This document shows positions 1 through 6,040 of a stretch of 9,370 nucleotides of DNA, one piece after another. Position 1 is the first letter of the stretch, and each line of letters starts with the position of its first letter. Source of the stretch: CAYZBF01 sp964476585 (GTDB lineage: Bacteria; Hydrothermota; UBA3072); the NCBI GenBank assembly GCA_964476585.1, contig CAYZBF010000041.1, positions 1 through 9,370 on the forward strand, written 5' to 3'. Under the pieces are notes generated by a model. That model was given only the letters and a program-made list of their open reading frames with translations. It was not told where the DNA came from and searched no databases. Made by a program: the position numbers and the translations under genes.

Positions 1-90
1 TGTAAAAATCGAACCAATAAATCCTGCACACTGACAAACGAATATACTTACTATCAATTTGATAATCTCGATTACTATACCTTTCCTCAT
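1..90 (-). CDS. tspO: Probable TspO/MBR-family membrane protein, N-terminal 30 codons only
   Basis: The frame runs off the left window edge, so only 30 residues are visible. They read M-R-K-G-I-V, then one hydrophobic helix ending in CAGFIGSIFT. That end resembles the first transmembrane segment of TspO/MBR proteins, where an AG-x-IGS-x-FT stretch precedes the Pro/Trp-rich loop. Known members are five-helix membrane proteins that bind porphyrins and sterols. There are two adjacent ATG codons (93-91 and 90-88). I chose the second because GGAGG (101-97) lies 6 nt before it and only 3 nt before the first. That ATG shares its A with the stop of a possible 51-codon upstream ORF (TGATG), a typical coupling arrangement. 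The call rests on a short segment and the diagnostic loop is outside the window. Confidence 0.62.
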   Translation of the reverse strand, partial: MRKGIVIEIIKLIVSIFVCQCAGFIGSIFT

Positions 91-245
91 CATATACCTC
101 CTCTGATTTTCCTGGTGATCATAATGTTTATACATGTGTTTGAATGTGCTAAATTGAGTTTTTGTTTTGGGTTTTCAGGAAATGCAATTGAATTTGTGTT
201 TAATTTTAATTTATCTTTAGTCAGATGTCTCATTTTTCTTAACAT
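90..245 (-). CDS. Possible 51-aa leader or small protein upstream of the TspO-like gene
   Basis: A short open frame starts at ATG 245-243, 6 nt after GGAGG (256-252). It lies just downstream of a perfect-consensus promoter (297-269), giving a leader of only about 16 nt. It ends in TGA at 92-90, overlapping the next ATG as TGATG, so it could couple translation to the TspO-like gene. The product starts MLRKMRHLTK, is basic, has no clear membrane segment, and I recognise no family. Against it: its middle is A/C-rich like the neighbouring noncoding phrase repeats, and a frame this short can stay open by chance. Good promoter, ribosome-site and overlap geometry make it worth listing. It may instead be an untranslated leader. 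Confidence 0.38.
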   Translation of the reverse strand: MLRKMRHLTKDKLKLNTNSIAFPENPKQKLNLAHSNTCINIMITRKIRGGI

Positions 246-268
246 CCCACACCTCCATATTTTTTAAA

Positions 269-297
269 ATTATATGAAAAATGGGGGGGTGTGTCAA
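269..297 (-). promoter_or_regulatory. Perfect-consensus sigma70-type promoter (cassette A)
   Basis: On the minus strand TTGACA (297-292) and TATAAT (274-269) are separated by exactly 17 bp; both boxes match the consensus at all six positions. The spacer reads CACCCCCCCATTTTTCA and the -10 is followed by TTTTAAA. Transcription should begin near 262, just before the ribosome site at 256-252. Related cassettes occur near 4617, 7080 and 8736. The C-run and flanks can also pair: CACACC on the plus strand at 248-253 with GGTGTG at 288-293. Confidence 0.75.
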
Positions 298-302
298 TAT
301 GC

Positions 303-355
303 GTTTGTTGATTTGTCGGGTTTATTGAGTTTATTGGGTTTGTCGAGTTTGTTAA
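303..355. repeat. Degenerate 9-bp tandem array, consensus GTTTRTYGR
   Basis: Six consecutive units begin at 303, 312, 320, 329, 338 and 347. All are 9 bp except the second, which is 8 bp. They share a GTTT (once TTT) start and a TYGR-like end while the middle varies (GTTTATTGA, GTTTATTGG, GTTTGTCGA, GTTTGTTAA). The array ends about 6 bp upstream of the -35 box of promoter cassette A. A related array (GTTCRTNGR units) lies at 8781-8825, again just upstream of a promoter-like cassette, and a two-to-three-unit version at 5811-5838. Confidence 0.8.
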
Positions 356-551
356 GTGGTGAGATGGTTGGAAAGGTATAGTGTTGAGTGCGGAGATAAA
401 CAATCATTAGTCATTAGTCTATAGTCCTTAGTCGTTAGTCTGAAATTAGACTGGTCGCCCGAAGACGGGAGAATAGAAATAAGCGTCTGCTCTGTGTTTT
501 CCGAGTGAAGCGAAGCAAGTGCACTCTGTTGCAAAAAAAGCCTGTGGATGC
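356..551. other. Noncoding repeat-rich spacer between the CPBP gene and promoter cassette A
   Basis: Besides the NTTAGTC array it contains the CCCGAAGACGGG hairpin, a CTCTGTGTTTTCCGAGTG phrase near 489-508 that resembles the CTCTGTG/CTCTGAG units at 5781-5806, and the segment GAAGCGAAGCAAG (about 517-529), bracketed by GAGTG and CACTC. I see no gene, RNA gene or mobile-element end. Confidence 0.6.
406..440. repeat. Degenerate 7-bp tandem array, consensus NTTAGTC
   Basis: Five exact-length 7-bp units run from 406 to 440: ATTAGTC twice, TATAGTC, CTTAGTC and GTTAGTC. Only the first two positions vary. Directly after it comes a small CCCG-AAGA-CGGG hairpin (about 455-466) and text resembling the GACTGAA units at 4684-4704. 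The whole stretch from 356 to 551 holds no convincing gene; a 60-codon minus-strand frame there is built from these phrases. Confidence 0.8.
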
Positions 552-579
552 TCAGTGCTCGCTTTTTCTCATGAGCACT
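533..579 (-). terminator. Possible imperfect terminator after the CPBP gene
   Basis: In the minus-strand sense AGTGCTC (579-573) and GAGCACT (560-554) form a perfect 7-bp stem with a 12-nt loop that spans the last codons. A run of seven T follows at 539-533, but 14 nt beyond the stem, too far for a standard intrinsic terminator. A second pairing, AAAAAGC with GCTTTTT, brings the T-run into a weak stem. Confidence 0.3.
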
Positions 580-3500
580 ACAATAAGATAAAGCAGAATA
601 AAGTAGAAAACTAAACTAAAGATGCCATTTAAAAAGAAGTAATTAGAACCGGAATAGGTATACTTAAGAACAACTGGCAACAAATTAATGATGGATAAGC
701 CGATTATGTAAGAGAGAAGATTATCCCTTAACATATATTTTACGAGGATGAAAGCAAGGAATACAAGAACTATGTTCGAAATGATTACATAGATTGAAGA
801 TAATATTTCTTTCTCTCCCCTTATGGAAAAAATAATGATACCGAAAAGAATCAGTATATATTTTATCCAGTCTTTCCTGAAGGATTCCTGAAAAGAAAAA
901 TAGAGTGAAGAGATAAAGGGAAATATCAGAAATATAGATATTAAAACACCTGAAGAAACCGAAAGAAAAGGAATATGGGTATCAAAGGAAGGATAATTTA
1001 GAAATTCAACATTATTAACAGGGATCTTTGCATAAAGGATTACAGTCTTAGTAAGGAATAAGAATAACAAGAATGCTAAACCTCCGAATAGACCGGAAAT
1101 AAATCCATCCCTGATGTAACCATTTTCGAGTATAAAGCCCTTAGAATTCGTATTTTTTCTGAAAAAGTTAAGGCATATATAGTTTAATATGAGAATCCCC
1201 ACAAATGTCAAAATTAGACCGATAATACGCTGGGTAGTTACAGTTCCAATAAAGTTTTGCAGAGGGGATGAAGTTTGGTAATCCTTGAATACAAGGTGAA
1301 AGGTGTTCAAAATATTGATAAGGGTTACAAAAATAACAAACCCGGCAATGATAAGAGGTCTTCTAAAATCAGCCACACCGCTTCTTAAGAGTTTTACAAA
1401 AGATACTATCACAAGAGCAATTGCGACACCCCATAGAACCCAGAAGAGAAATGTCTTTACCACGTCAACCGCTGTTCTCTTTTCATAATCCCTCACCCAA
1501 TCCTCAGGTATCCTGTAATAATACTTAAAATCACTTACTTCATCACCTTGAATCGCTAGTTCAATTCTCTTTGATAAATCGCCTATCTTTTCCTCTGTCT
1601 CAAATTGAAAAACGTAGTCTGTCCTGTTCTCCTTCTCCTCCTTCTCTTTCTTCAATATCTCTATTTCGCTCTCTTTAATCCCTTTCTCTCCTAAGTAGGA
1701 AAGGGCTATCTTCATAGCATCTTCCAGAGAGAGTTTACTACCTTCTTTATCCTCAGGAAGAATATGCGTATAGGAGTATATATTCCCATCAGATGGTTTA
1801 ATTTTCACCAGAAATTCTTCCCTTTCAAGTGGCATAAAGAACCTTGTCTCCCATAACACTGAAGGTTTTGATGCGAAGAAATCTTCCAAGCCTCCTAAAC
1901 CTTCATTCCGGAATACATAGTTTACCTCTTCGTCAGATTCCTTGACCCAGAGATACGTAACACTCCTGAATTTCTCATCATCGATACCCTTTCCTCTAAG
2001 ATACGAAACGGAAATATCTTCTGCTCCTACCCGTGCAATCTTTATTTGTTCCCGGACTTTGATTTTGAAAAGGAATATAATTCCTATAAGTAGTATCAAA
2101 GAGCCTATAATAAAGAGAGAAACTTTACTCTTTGGGAAAGGTTTATAGGATGGCCTTGCGATTTCTTCTCTTTTTTCCTCCAGTTTTACTTCCTTATATT
2201 GATAACGCTGATTGTATAACTCCTCATCCTTCACTTTTTTCTTCCTGATGAATAAAAGAAGAACTGGGATAAAGAATATTCCGACACTTATTAGTCCTGC
2301 AATAAAAAATGAAGGTCTTCCTGATCGAAATAGAAAAAAACCCATCAGGAAAGCATCCACCGAATAGTGCCAGGTAATAGTTGATAGGATTCCAAACCTC
2401 ATCATCAGTATAGCAGCAATGATTGCTATAATTCCGACCTCTATCCCCCTCGCAAAGAAGGGTTGCTGTGGATAGTTTGAGTGCAGAAATCCGAAAATAA
2501 AGGAAGATACTATAACTGCAATTATTATACTTTTTGAAAACCTCTTAAGGAAAGAAACTGCAAACAGTCTAAAAGCAAACTCTTCTAAGAATGCCGGAGA
2601 GAATGCAAAAAGGGCAAAAAGCCATGGAAATCTTGTATTTATGGCATCAGTGTAAGAGATTTCAGTAGGGGTCCAAAAACCGAGCCTCTTTCCAAGTAGA
2701 TAAAACAAGGTTACAAATCCAATGTGAATGATAGCAAATAGATATCCCATTATAACACTATACCTTGCTTCTTTTGTCTTAAATCCATCCAGAGAAAAAA
2801 GTTTCGGTAAAAAGACCTTATCTTTAAGCCAAATTCTATAAAATACCTCCCCAGCAGCGCAGGTCAGGAATACAATTAAACCATTCAGCAAAGAATTCAT
2901 TAATGCATTAAAGATATAACCCATATAAAAGCCTGAGTATGATTCAGTGGTTTCGTAAAAATTAACTATGCTCAAAGGAAAAGAATTGAGCCTTGAAAGG
3001 AATACGACAGTAAAAACAAAAATTCCTAAATAAGCGGAGACCTTTAAATAAATATTTCTTTTCTTCAGAAAGATAAAGAAATAAAACACCGAGAAAAGCA
3101 TCAATATAATAGCGAAGACATTGGCAATCTGTTGTGTAAATTCGTTGTATGACCTCTCATGCTCAAATTTCATATCCCATTTTTCAGGAACTTTTACCCT
3201 CTCACTATAATTTCCAATTTTATCACCCTGAATTTTAACATTCAGTCTGTATTTAGCACCCTTTATATCCCATCCCTTCTTCTCCCAGGTGAAATTATGG
3301 TCAATCCTGACAAGATCTCCTTTCTTATCTTTTATGTTCTCTGAGACTTCTTCTATAATTGAAAAATCGTCCAGATTTATCCCCTTTTCTTGCAGGAAAG
3401 TAGTGGCTATGAACCTTGCACTATCCAGAGAAATCTTTTCTCCAACTTCCTCTTCCTTAATTTTTCTCTCGTAACCCTTTATATCGCCACTGGAAGGATC

Positions 3501-3851
3501 AATATATACACTGAATTCTTTTTTCTCTAAAGGCCTAAAGTACCTGACGTTCCAGAACCAGACCTTAACACCTGTGTGATAAATAGAATCAAGGTATATT
3601 GCGTCAAATTCTCTATCAAAGAAATTTTTCGCCTTTGAATCCTCATCCATTATTATTCCATTCATGTATCTATCTGTGCTCTCGCCGAATTGGGAAATGA
3701 ATTCATCTGCAATTTCTACTGCCCTTTCTTTTTCGATATTTATGTCAAGCGATGCTTCAGGAAAAGCTACTTTAAAATATTTAATGCTAAAAATGATTGA
3801 AATCACTGCGATTATCGAAAAAAACAAGACCCACCGATTATTACTTTTCAT
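552..3851 (-). CDS. Internally duplicated CPBP-family (CAAX-protease-like) polytopic membrane protein, one copy degenerate
   Basis: A 1099-aa protein; single-domain CPBP proteins are usually about 200-350 aa. Residues 8-28 form a membrane anchor. Residues ~30-240 are a soluble, probably extracytoplasmic domain, followed by helices to ~536. Within these, E423, E424 and R428 (EEFAFR), H457 (FGFLHSNY) and H495 (TWHYSVDA) match the EExxxR and two histidine motifs of CPBP/Rce1-type intramembrane proteases. After a charged cytoplasmic linker (537-575) the layout repeats: anchor 577-597, soluble domain ~600-795, and helices to the end. Matching landmarks are FRPLEKKEFSVYIDPSSG (105-122) with FMPLEREEFLVKIKPSDG (672-689), SLDSARFIATTFLQEKGI (141-158) with SLEDAMKIALSYLGEKGI (708-725), and IQGD at 207 and 767. 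The second helical core has no EExxxR or catalytic histidines; FSFQESFR (985-992) sits at the corresponding place. It may cleave or sense membrane proteins; the substrate is unknown. The start is supported by GGAGG 7 nt before ATG. Confidence 0.88.
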   Translation of the reverse strand: MKSNNRWVLFFSIIAVISIIFSIKYFKVAFPEASLDINIEKERAVEIADEFISQFGESTDRYMNGIIMDEDSKAKNFFDREFDAIYLDSIYHTGVKVWFWNVRYFRPLEKKEFSVYIDPSSGDIKGYERKIKEEEVGEKISLDSARFIATTFLQEKGINLDDFSIIEEVSENIKDKKGDLVRIDHNFTWEKKGWDIKGAKYRLNVKIQGDKIGNYSERVKVPEKWDMKFEHERSYNEFTQQIANVFAIILMLFSVFYFFIFLKKRNIYLKVSAYLGIFVFTVVFLSRLNSFPLSIVNFYETTESYSGFYMGYIFNALMNSLLNGLIVFLTCAAGEVFYRIWLKDKVFLPKLFSLDGFKTKEARYSVIMGYLFAIIHIGFVTLFYLLGKRLGFWTPTEISYTDAINTRFPWLFALFAFSPAFLEEFAFRLFAVSFLKRFSKSIIIAVIVSSFIFGFLHSNYPQQPFFARGIEVGIIAIIAAILMMRFGILSTITWHYSVDAFLMGFFLFRSGRPSFFIAGLISVGIFFIPVLLLFIRKKKVKDEELYNQRYQYKEVKLEEKREEIARPSYKPFPKSKVSLFIIGSLILLIGIIFLFKIKVREQIKIARVGAEDISVSYLRGKGIDDEKFRSVTYLWVKESDEEVNYVFRNEGLGGLEDFFASKPSVLWETRFFMPLEREEFLVKIKPSDGNIYSYTHILPEDKEGSKLSLEDAMKIALSYLGEKGIKESEIEILKKEKEEKENRTDYVFQFETEEKIGDLSKRIELAIQGDEVSDFKYYYRIPEDWVRDYEKRTAVDVVKTFLFWVLWGVAIALVIVSFVKLLRSGVADFRRPLIIAGFVIFVTLINILNTFHLVFKDYQTSSPLQNFIGTVTTQRIIGLILTFVGILILNYICLNFFRKNTNSKGFILENGYIRDGFISGLFGGLAFLLFLFLTKTVILYAKIPVNNVEFLNYPSFDTHIPFLSVSSGVLISIFLIFPFISSLYFSFQESFRKDWIKYILILFGIIIFSIRGEKEILSSIYVIISNIVLVFLAFILVKYMLRDNLLSYIIGLSIINLLPVVLKYTYSGSNYFFLNGIFSLVFYFILLYLIVVLMRKSEH

Positions 3852-3872
3852 ATTTTGGCCTCCTTTTTTATA

Positions 3873-3901
3873 ATTCTATAGAAATTCAATACGAAAATCA
3901 A
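3873..3901 (-). promoter_or_regulatory. Likely promoter of the CPBP-like gene
   Basis: TTGATT (3901-3896) and TAGAAT (3878-3873) are 17 bp apart, with four and five matches to consensus. The ribosome site GGAGG (3863-3859) follows almost at the expected start of transcription, leaving a very short leader, as at cassette A. It lacks the C-tract spacer found in the four related cassettes. Confidence 0.5.
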
Positions 3902-4140
3902 GCCTTTTTTACCTGTGATTACTATAAATAAATGTCATATATGAGGATTGAGTGTTATGGGGTCGGTGCTTGTCATTTTGACAATTTGTATTTGTTTTCA
4001 TATTCAGATAATAGTTTCTTTTAGTTAACAACTCCCACCTCTCCTTTTTAAAATCTTTGGGTAGAATAATATCCATATTAAGAAAATTCAATCTCTTTTA
4101 AAACCTTCTGAAACGTAGCAGAAAATCTTTTATTCAAGGA
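3902..4140. other. Spacer with a short palindrome; no supported gene
   Basis: A 60-codon minus-strand frame (4091-3909) crosses this spacer but has no ribosome site at its ATG, and its second half reads through simple noncoding-looking sequence, so I do not call it. The clearest structure is TTGTCA-TTT-TGACAA at 3970-3984, a 6-bp inverted repeat next to GGGGTCGGTGCTTG. Its role is unknown. Confidence 0.45.
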
Positions 4141-4419
4141 TTAATCAAATTTCTTAAGCCACTTGTAGATATATTTTGGATTATAATTGGGATTTTTTAA
4201 AAGTATTGTTTTTACATCCTCCAAGTCTCTTGGTCTACCTGCAATAATTTTATGAATAATAACATCTTCAAGTGTAGCAAATTTAACCATTTTATCATTG
4301 ATTTTAACATCAATTGCTTTTCCAATCGCCTGTTTCTCATATGGAGAAAAAGAATAAGAGATATTATATTTATCTAATTCAATTATTATCTTCTTGAGAA
4401 GTTGTCCGAATACTATTAA
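4141..4419 (-). pseudogene. Nucleotidyltransferase (AbiEii/DUF6036-like) gene with catalytic core deleted in frame
   Basis: The open frame has 92 codons before TAA (4143-4141) and no usual start codon at its beginning. The first part (FGQLLKKIIIELDKYNISY, 4410-4354) looks like the N-terminal helix of this family. The next residues, SFSPYEKQAI, and the rest (FATLEDVIIHKIIAGRPRDLEDVKTILL, then a KWLKKFD end) look like its C-terminal half. In intact relatives known to me, about 70-80 residues lie between these parts, holding the GG/GS and D-x-D metal-binding motifs; here they are absent, with the junction near 4355. The frame overlaps the end of the 74-aa gene by 41 nt in another phase, probably an inherited overlap. 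Such proteins act as antitoxins, toxins or AMP-transferases; this copy cannot catalyse. A short residual function is possible. The family match is from memory. Confidence 0.65.
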
Positions 4420-4603
4420 TCACCTTTGCGATTTTTATATCTGTTTCTAATCCCTCAAGAGGGTTCTTGAGGGGAAAGATTCCTAACTCGAATGCTTCGT
4501 TGTACAGAGCTTCAACTATCTGGAAATTCCTTACCACATCCACCTTCTCCTTCCGTATAAGTTCTCTTTCTAATTTTCGCATTAGCTTAGAATTTTTTAT
4601 CAT
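4379..4603 (-). CDS. 74-aa protein, partner gene of the damaged nucleotidyltransferase
   Basis: The product starts MIKNSKLMRKLERELIRKE and continues with a probably helical segment ending FELGIFPLKNPLEGLETDIK and AKVINS. I recall similar 70-100 aa proteins (KNPLEGxExDIKIAKxxNS ending) encoded just upstream of AbiEii-like nucleotidyltransferases in uncultured bacteria and archaea, but know no assigned function. There is no signal peptide or membrane helix. Its 3' end overlaps the nucleotidyltransferase remnant, which fits a co-translated two-gene module. The ATG has no ribosome site. The promoter-like TATGAT (4622-4617) is so close that the mRNA would carry only about 6 nt of leader, so start may be leaderless. 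The last residues after VINS could be altered by the deletion history of the neighbour. Confidence 0.62.
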   Translation of the reverse strand: MIKNSKLMRKLERELIRKEKVDVVRNFQIVEALYNEAFELGIFPLKNPLEGLETDIKIAKVINSIRTTSQEDNN

Positions 4604-4616
4604 TTTGTTACTTTAA

Positions 4617-4645
4617 ATCATAAGGGAAAATGGGGTTTGGGGGCT
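4617..4645 (-). promoter_or_regulatory. Promoter-like cassette B upstream of the 74-aa gene
   Basis: TATGAT (4622-4617) matches the -10 consensus at five of six positions and is followed by TTTAAAG. The spacer before it, CAAACCCCATTTTCCCT, shares the CCCCATTTT core of cassette A. No good -35 box is visible at the expected place (AGCCCC). It lies only 13 nt from the ATG at 4603, implying a nearly leaderless mRNA. Confidence 0.45.
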
Positions 4646-4683
4646 AGGTCTTGTGTGTTAGTTGTTAGGTAAATTTGACCGAT

Positions 4684-4736
4684 GACTGAAGACGGAAGAC
4701 TGTATTTTTTGATTTAACACTTGAAACCTAGAAACC
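4684..4736. repeat. Two short phased arrays: 7-bp GACTGAA units and 8-bp TTGAAACC units
   Basis: GACTGAA, GACGGAA and GACTGTA occupy 4684-4704 in perfect 7-bp phase. TTGAAACC and TAGAAACC occupy 4721-4736 in 8-bp phase, ending beside the HepT stop codon. The 8-bp type recurs at 5716-5747 in four units. The spacer from 4604 to 4742 contains no gene. Confidence 0.65.
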
Positions 4737-4742
4737 TTTTGG

Positions 4743-5162
4743 TTAATCTACAATTTCAATCATCTTACTGTAGAATTCCTTGAGATCTCCAGTATTATTC
4801 TTTAAATATTTGTATACTTCCTCGGGGTCAATTTCCCAGTAAAGGTGTACCAGTTTATTTCTAAATCTTGCAATATTAACAAACTTTTCTGAAAGTTCCA
4901 GCGAAATAATCCCGGATCTACCAAGAATTTTAAACACATCACTAAAACTACCAGGAGTACCTAAATTTCCTCTTGCAATTATATGGTTCCCAATATTAAT
5001 ACAAGCTTCTATTGCCCTTTGGAAGGCTCTTTCTATAAAATATTGAATTTCCTTATTAGAAATATATTCTTTGAGAGAGATATCTTTCCTTGAATCTAAG
5101 TGGTTTAATTCTCGTTTTAGAAAATTTAATTGTTGATTAATTTTTTCCCTATCCAAATCCAT
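4743..5162 (-). CDS. hepT: HepT-like HEPN-domain toxin (DUF86 family), 139 aa
   Basis: A compact, mostly helical protein of normal length for HepT. Near the C-terminus it has RNKLVHLY (101-108), an exact R-x4-H-x-Y motif with R101, H106 and Y108. In the studied HepT toxins this motif forms the RNase site of a dimer that attacks RNA (tRNA in some systems), and the tyrosine is the residue that the MntA partner modifies with AMP. The gene starts 2 nt after the MntA stop, with AAAGGA 5 nt before its ATG inside the mntA 3' end, so the two are co-translated. All motif residues are intact, so the system looks functional. It lies beside a second, broken nucleotidyltransferase module. Confidence 0.9.
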   Translation of the reverse strand: MDLDREKINQQLNFLKRELNHLDSRKDISLKEYISNKEIQYFIERAFQRAIEACINIGNHIIARGNLGTPGSFSDVFKILGRSGIISLELSEKFVNIARFRNKLVHLYWEIDPEEVYKYLKNNTGDLKEFYSKMIEIVD

Positions 5163-5164
5163 TG

Positions 5165-5581
5165 TTATCCTTTATGGACGTTTAGATTCTCTCTGTAGTA
5201 AGGGAAAAAATCAAGATATTTCTTTACTGTATTCTCTAGAAAATTCATTCTTTCTATTTTATCTTTTTCATATAGAATAACTCCTTCTTCTATCACTCTA
5301 CGAGAGACAAAAAGAGGTGCTTCATTAAGACAAATAAAGGTTATTTCATCTGTTTGTAAATGAGAGCTTATTTTATCATACAATTGTGCCTCAATATTTT
5401 CTTTATTATCCCTCTCTTTCAGATAAAATGCAATATCAATATCTGAAAGATTATTCTCTTCTTCCCTTGCATAGGAGCCAAAAAGATATAAAAATGAAAG
5501 TCCTTTAAAATCTTTGACTTCACCTTTCAGCGTTTTTAACCTTTTTCTTATATTACCTTTAATCCTTTTTAGTTTTATCAT
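5165..5581 (-). CDS. mntA: MntA-like minimal nucleotidyltransferase antitoxin, 138 aa
   Basis: A short polymerase-beta-fold nucleotidyltransferase. Counting from the chosen start, it has G35-S36-Y-A-R, then ten residues after the GS to D47-I-D49, which is the G-S-x10-D-x-D motif of MntA antitoxins. The Ser helps bind the nucleotide and the Asp pair binds metal. In characterised pairs this enzyme adds AMP units to the HepT active-site tyrosine and so silences the toxin. I use ATG at 5581. A TTG two codons upstream (5587) is also in frame but has no better ribosome site. Gene order antitoxin then toxin with a 2-nt gap is usual. No strong ribosome site is seen; a weak TTGTTT/TAAATT pair (about 5616-5590) could be the promoter, again with a very short leader. 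Confidence 0.88.
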   Translation of the reverse strand: MIKLKRIKGNIRKRLKTLKGEVKDFKGLSFLYLFGSYAREEENNLSDIDIAFYLKERDNKENIEAQLYDKISSHLQTDEITFICLNEAPLFVSRRVIEEGVILYEKDKIERMNFLENTVKKYLDFFPYYRENLNVHKG

Positions 5582-5651
5582 ATTCAAAATTTAGACAATA
5601 TTTATTAAAAAACAACCCCTAAGTTCACCGCCTCTTTTAAGACAGAAATGA

Positions 5652-5857
5652 TTGTGCATTATTAGATTGCTTCGCACTTGTCAGGAAGAATACGGAACTT
5701 ACAATGACCGTTCCCTTGGAACCTTGACACCTCGAAACCTTGTACCCTTATATTTAATTTCTTCGATAGAGCGGAGCTTTTCTCTGTGCTCTCTGAGTCT
5801 TTGTGGCTATTTATTGGTTGGGTTAATCGGGTTTATATAAAAAAAGTCCGAAGTCCG
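5652..5857. repeat. Mosaic of short phased phrases between mntA and the truncated membrane gene
   Basis: Several unit types follow one another. TTGGAACC, TTGACACC, TCGAAACC and TTGTACCC fill 5716-5747 in perfect 8-bp phase. TCTCTGTGC, TCTCTGAG and TCTTTGTGG fill 5781-5806. GTTGG, GTTAATCGG and GTTTATATA lie about 5816-5838. AAGTCCG occurs twice at 5844-5857. Before them, AGATTGCTTCG and a later AATGAC (about 5664-5708) resemble a phrase I remember from many environmental genomes. The right-hand end runs into the coding frame of the truncated gene. Confidence 0.7.
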
Positions 5858-6019
5858 AGCTGCTATTATAAATGACTCCAGTGACCAGGGACCGGGTTCA
5901 CTGATTGCGGAACCTATACCGGCAATCAACCAAAAAACAGCTACAAACGTACTAATTCCTCGTGCAATTCCGTGAAGTATATTTGTCTTTCTTTGAATGG
6001 TAGATTTATTATTTATCAT
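5807..6019 (-). pseudogene. 5' fragment of a small membrane-protein gene, 3' end replaced by repeat DNA
   Basis: Seventy codons are open. Residues 1-54 look like a genuine N-terminus: a basic start (MINNKSTIQRKTNILHG), one membrane helix (about 22-40) and SEPGPWSLESFIIAA. This resembles, from memory, the first part of roughly 120-aa multi-helix proteins (possibly the DUF7670 group), where a second helix should follow. Instead the last 16 residues (RTSDFF to the stop) are encoded by the AAGTCCG and GTTTATATA phrase repeats. No continuation is seen in another frame. The start is backed by AAGGA 7 nt before ATG, and the gene follows the barrel-protein gene by 21 nt, so both were probably one transcript. 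It is more likely a decayed gene than a functional single-helix peptide. Confidence 0.55.
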
Positions 6020-6040
6020 ATTTATTTCCTTATATAAAAT

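Noticed and set aside
352..534. 60-codon minus-strand frame
   Set aside because: Its codons are the NTTAGTC and related phrase repeats; there is no ribosome site and no protein-like composition.
1303..3873. Plus-strand frames of 60-70 codons opposite the CPBP-like gene
   Set aside because: They are antisense shadows of a well-supported 1099-codon gene, with no ribosome sites or recognisable products.
3909..4091. 60-codon minus-strand frame starting MNFLNMDIILPKDF
   Set aside because: No ribosome site at its ATG, no family resemblance, and the second half reads through the palindrome-bearing spacer. A decayed gene fragment cannot be excluded.
5582..5587. TTG start for MntA, adding two residues
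   Set aside because: ATG at 5581 is in frame, the extra residues add nothing to the domain, and no ribosome site favours TTG.
5652..5840. 62-codon plus-strand frame
   Set aside because: It is made of the 8- and 9-bp phrase arrays and is opposite to all genes.
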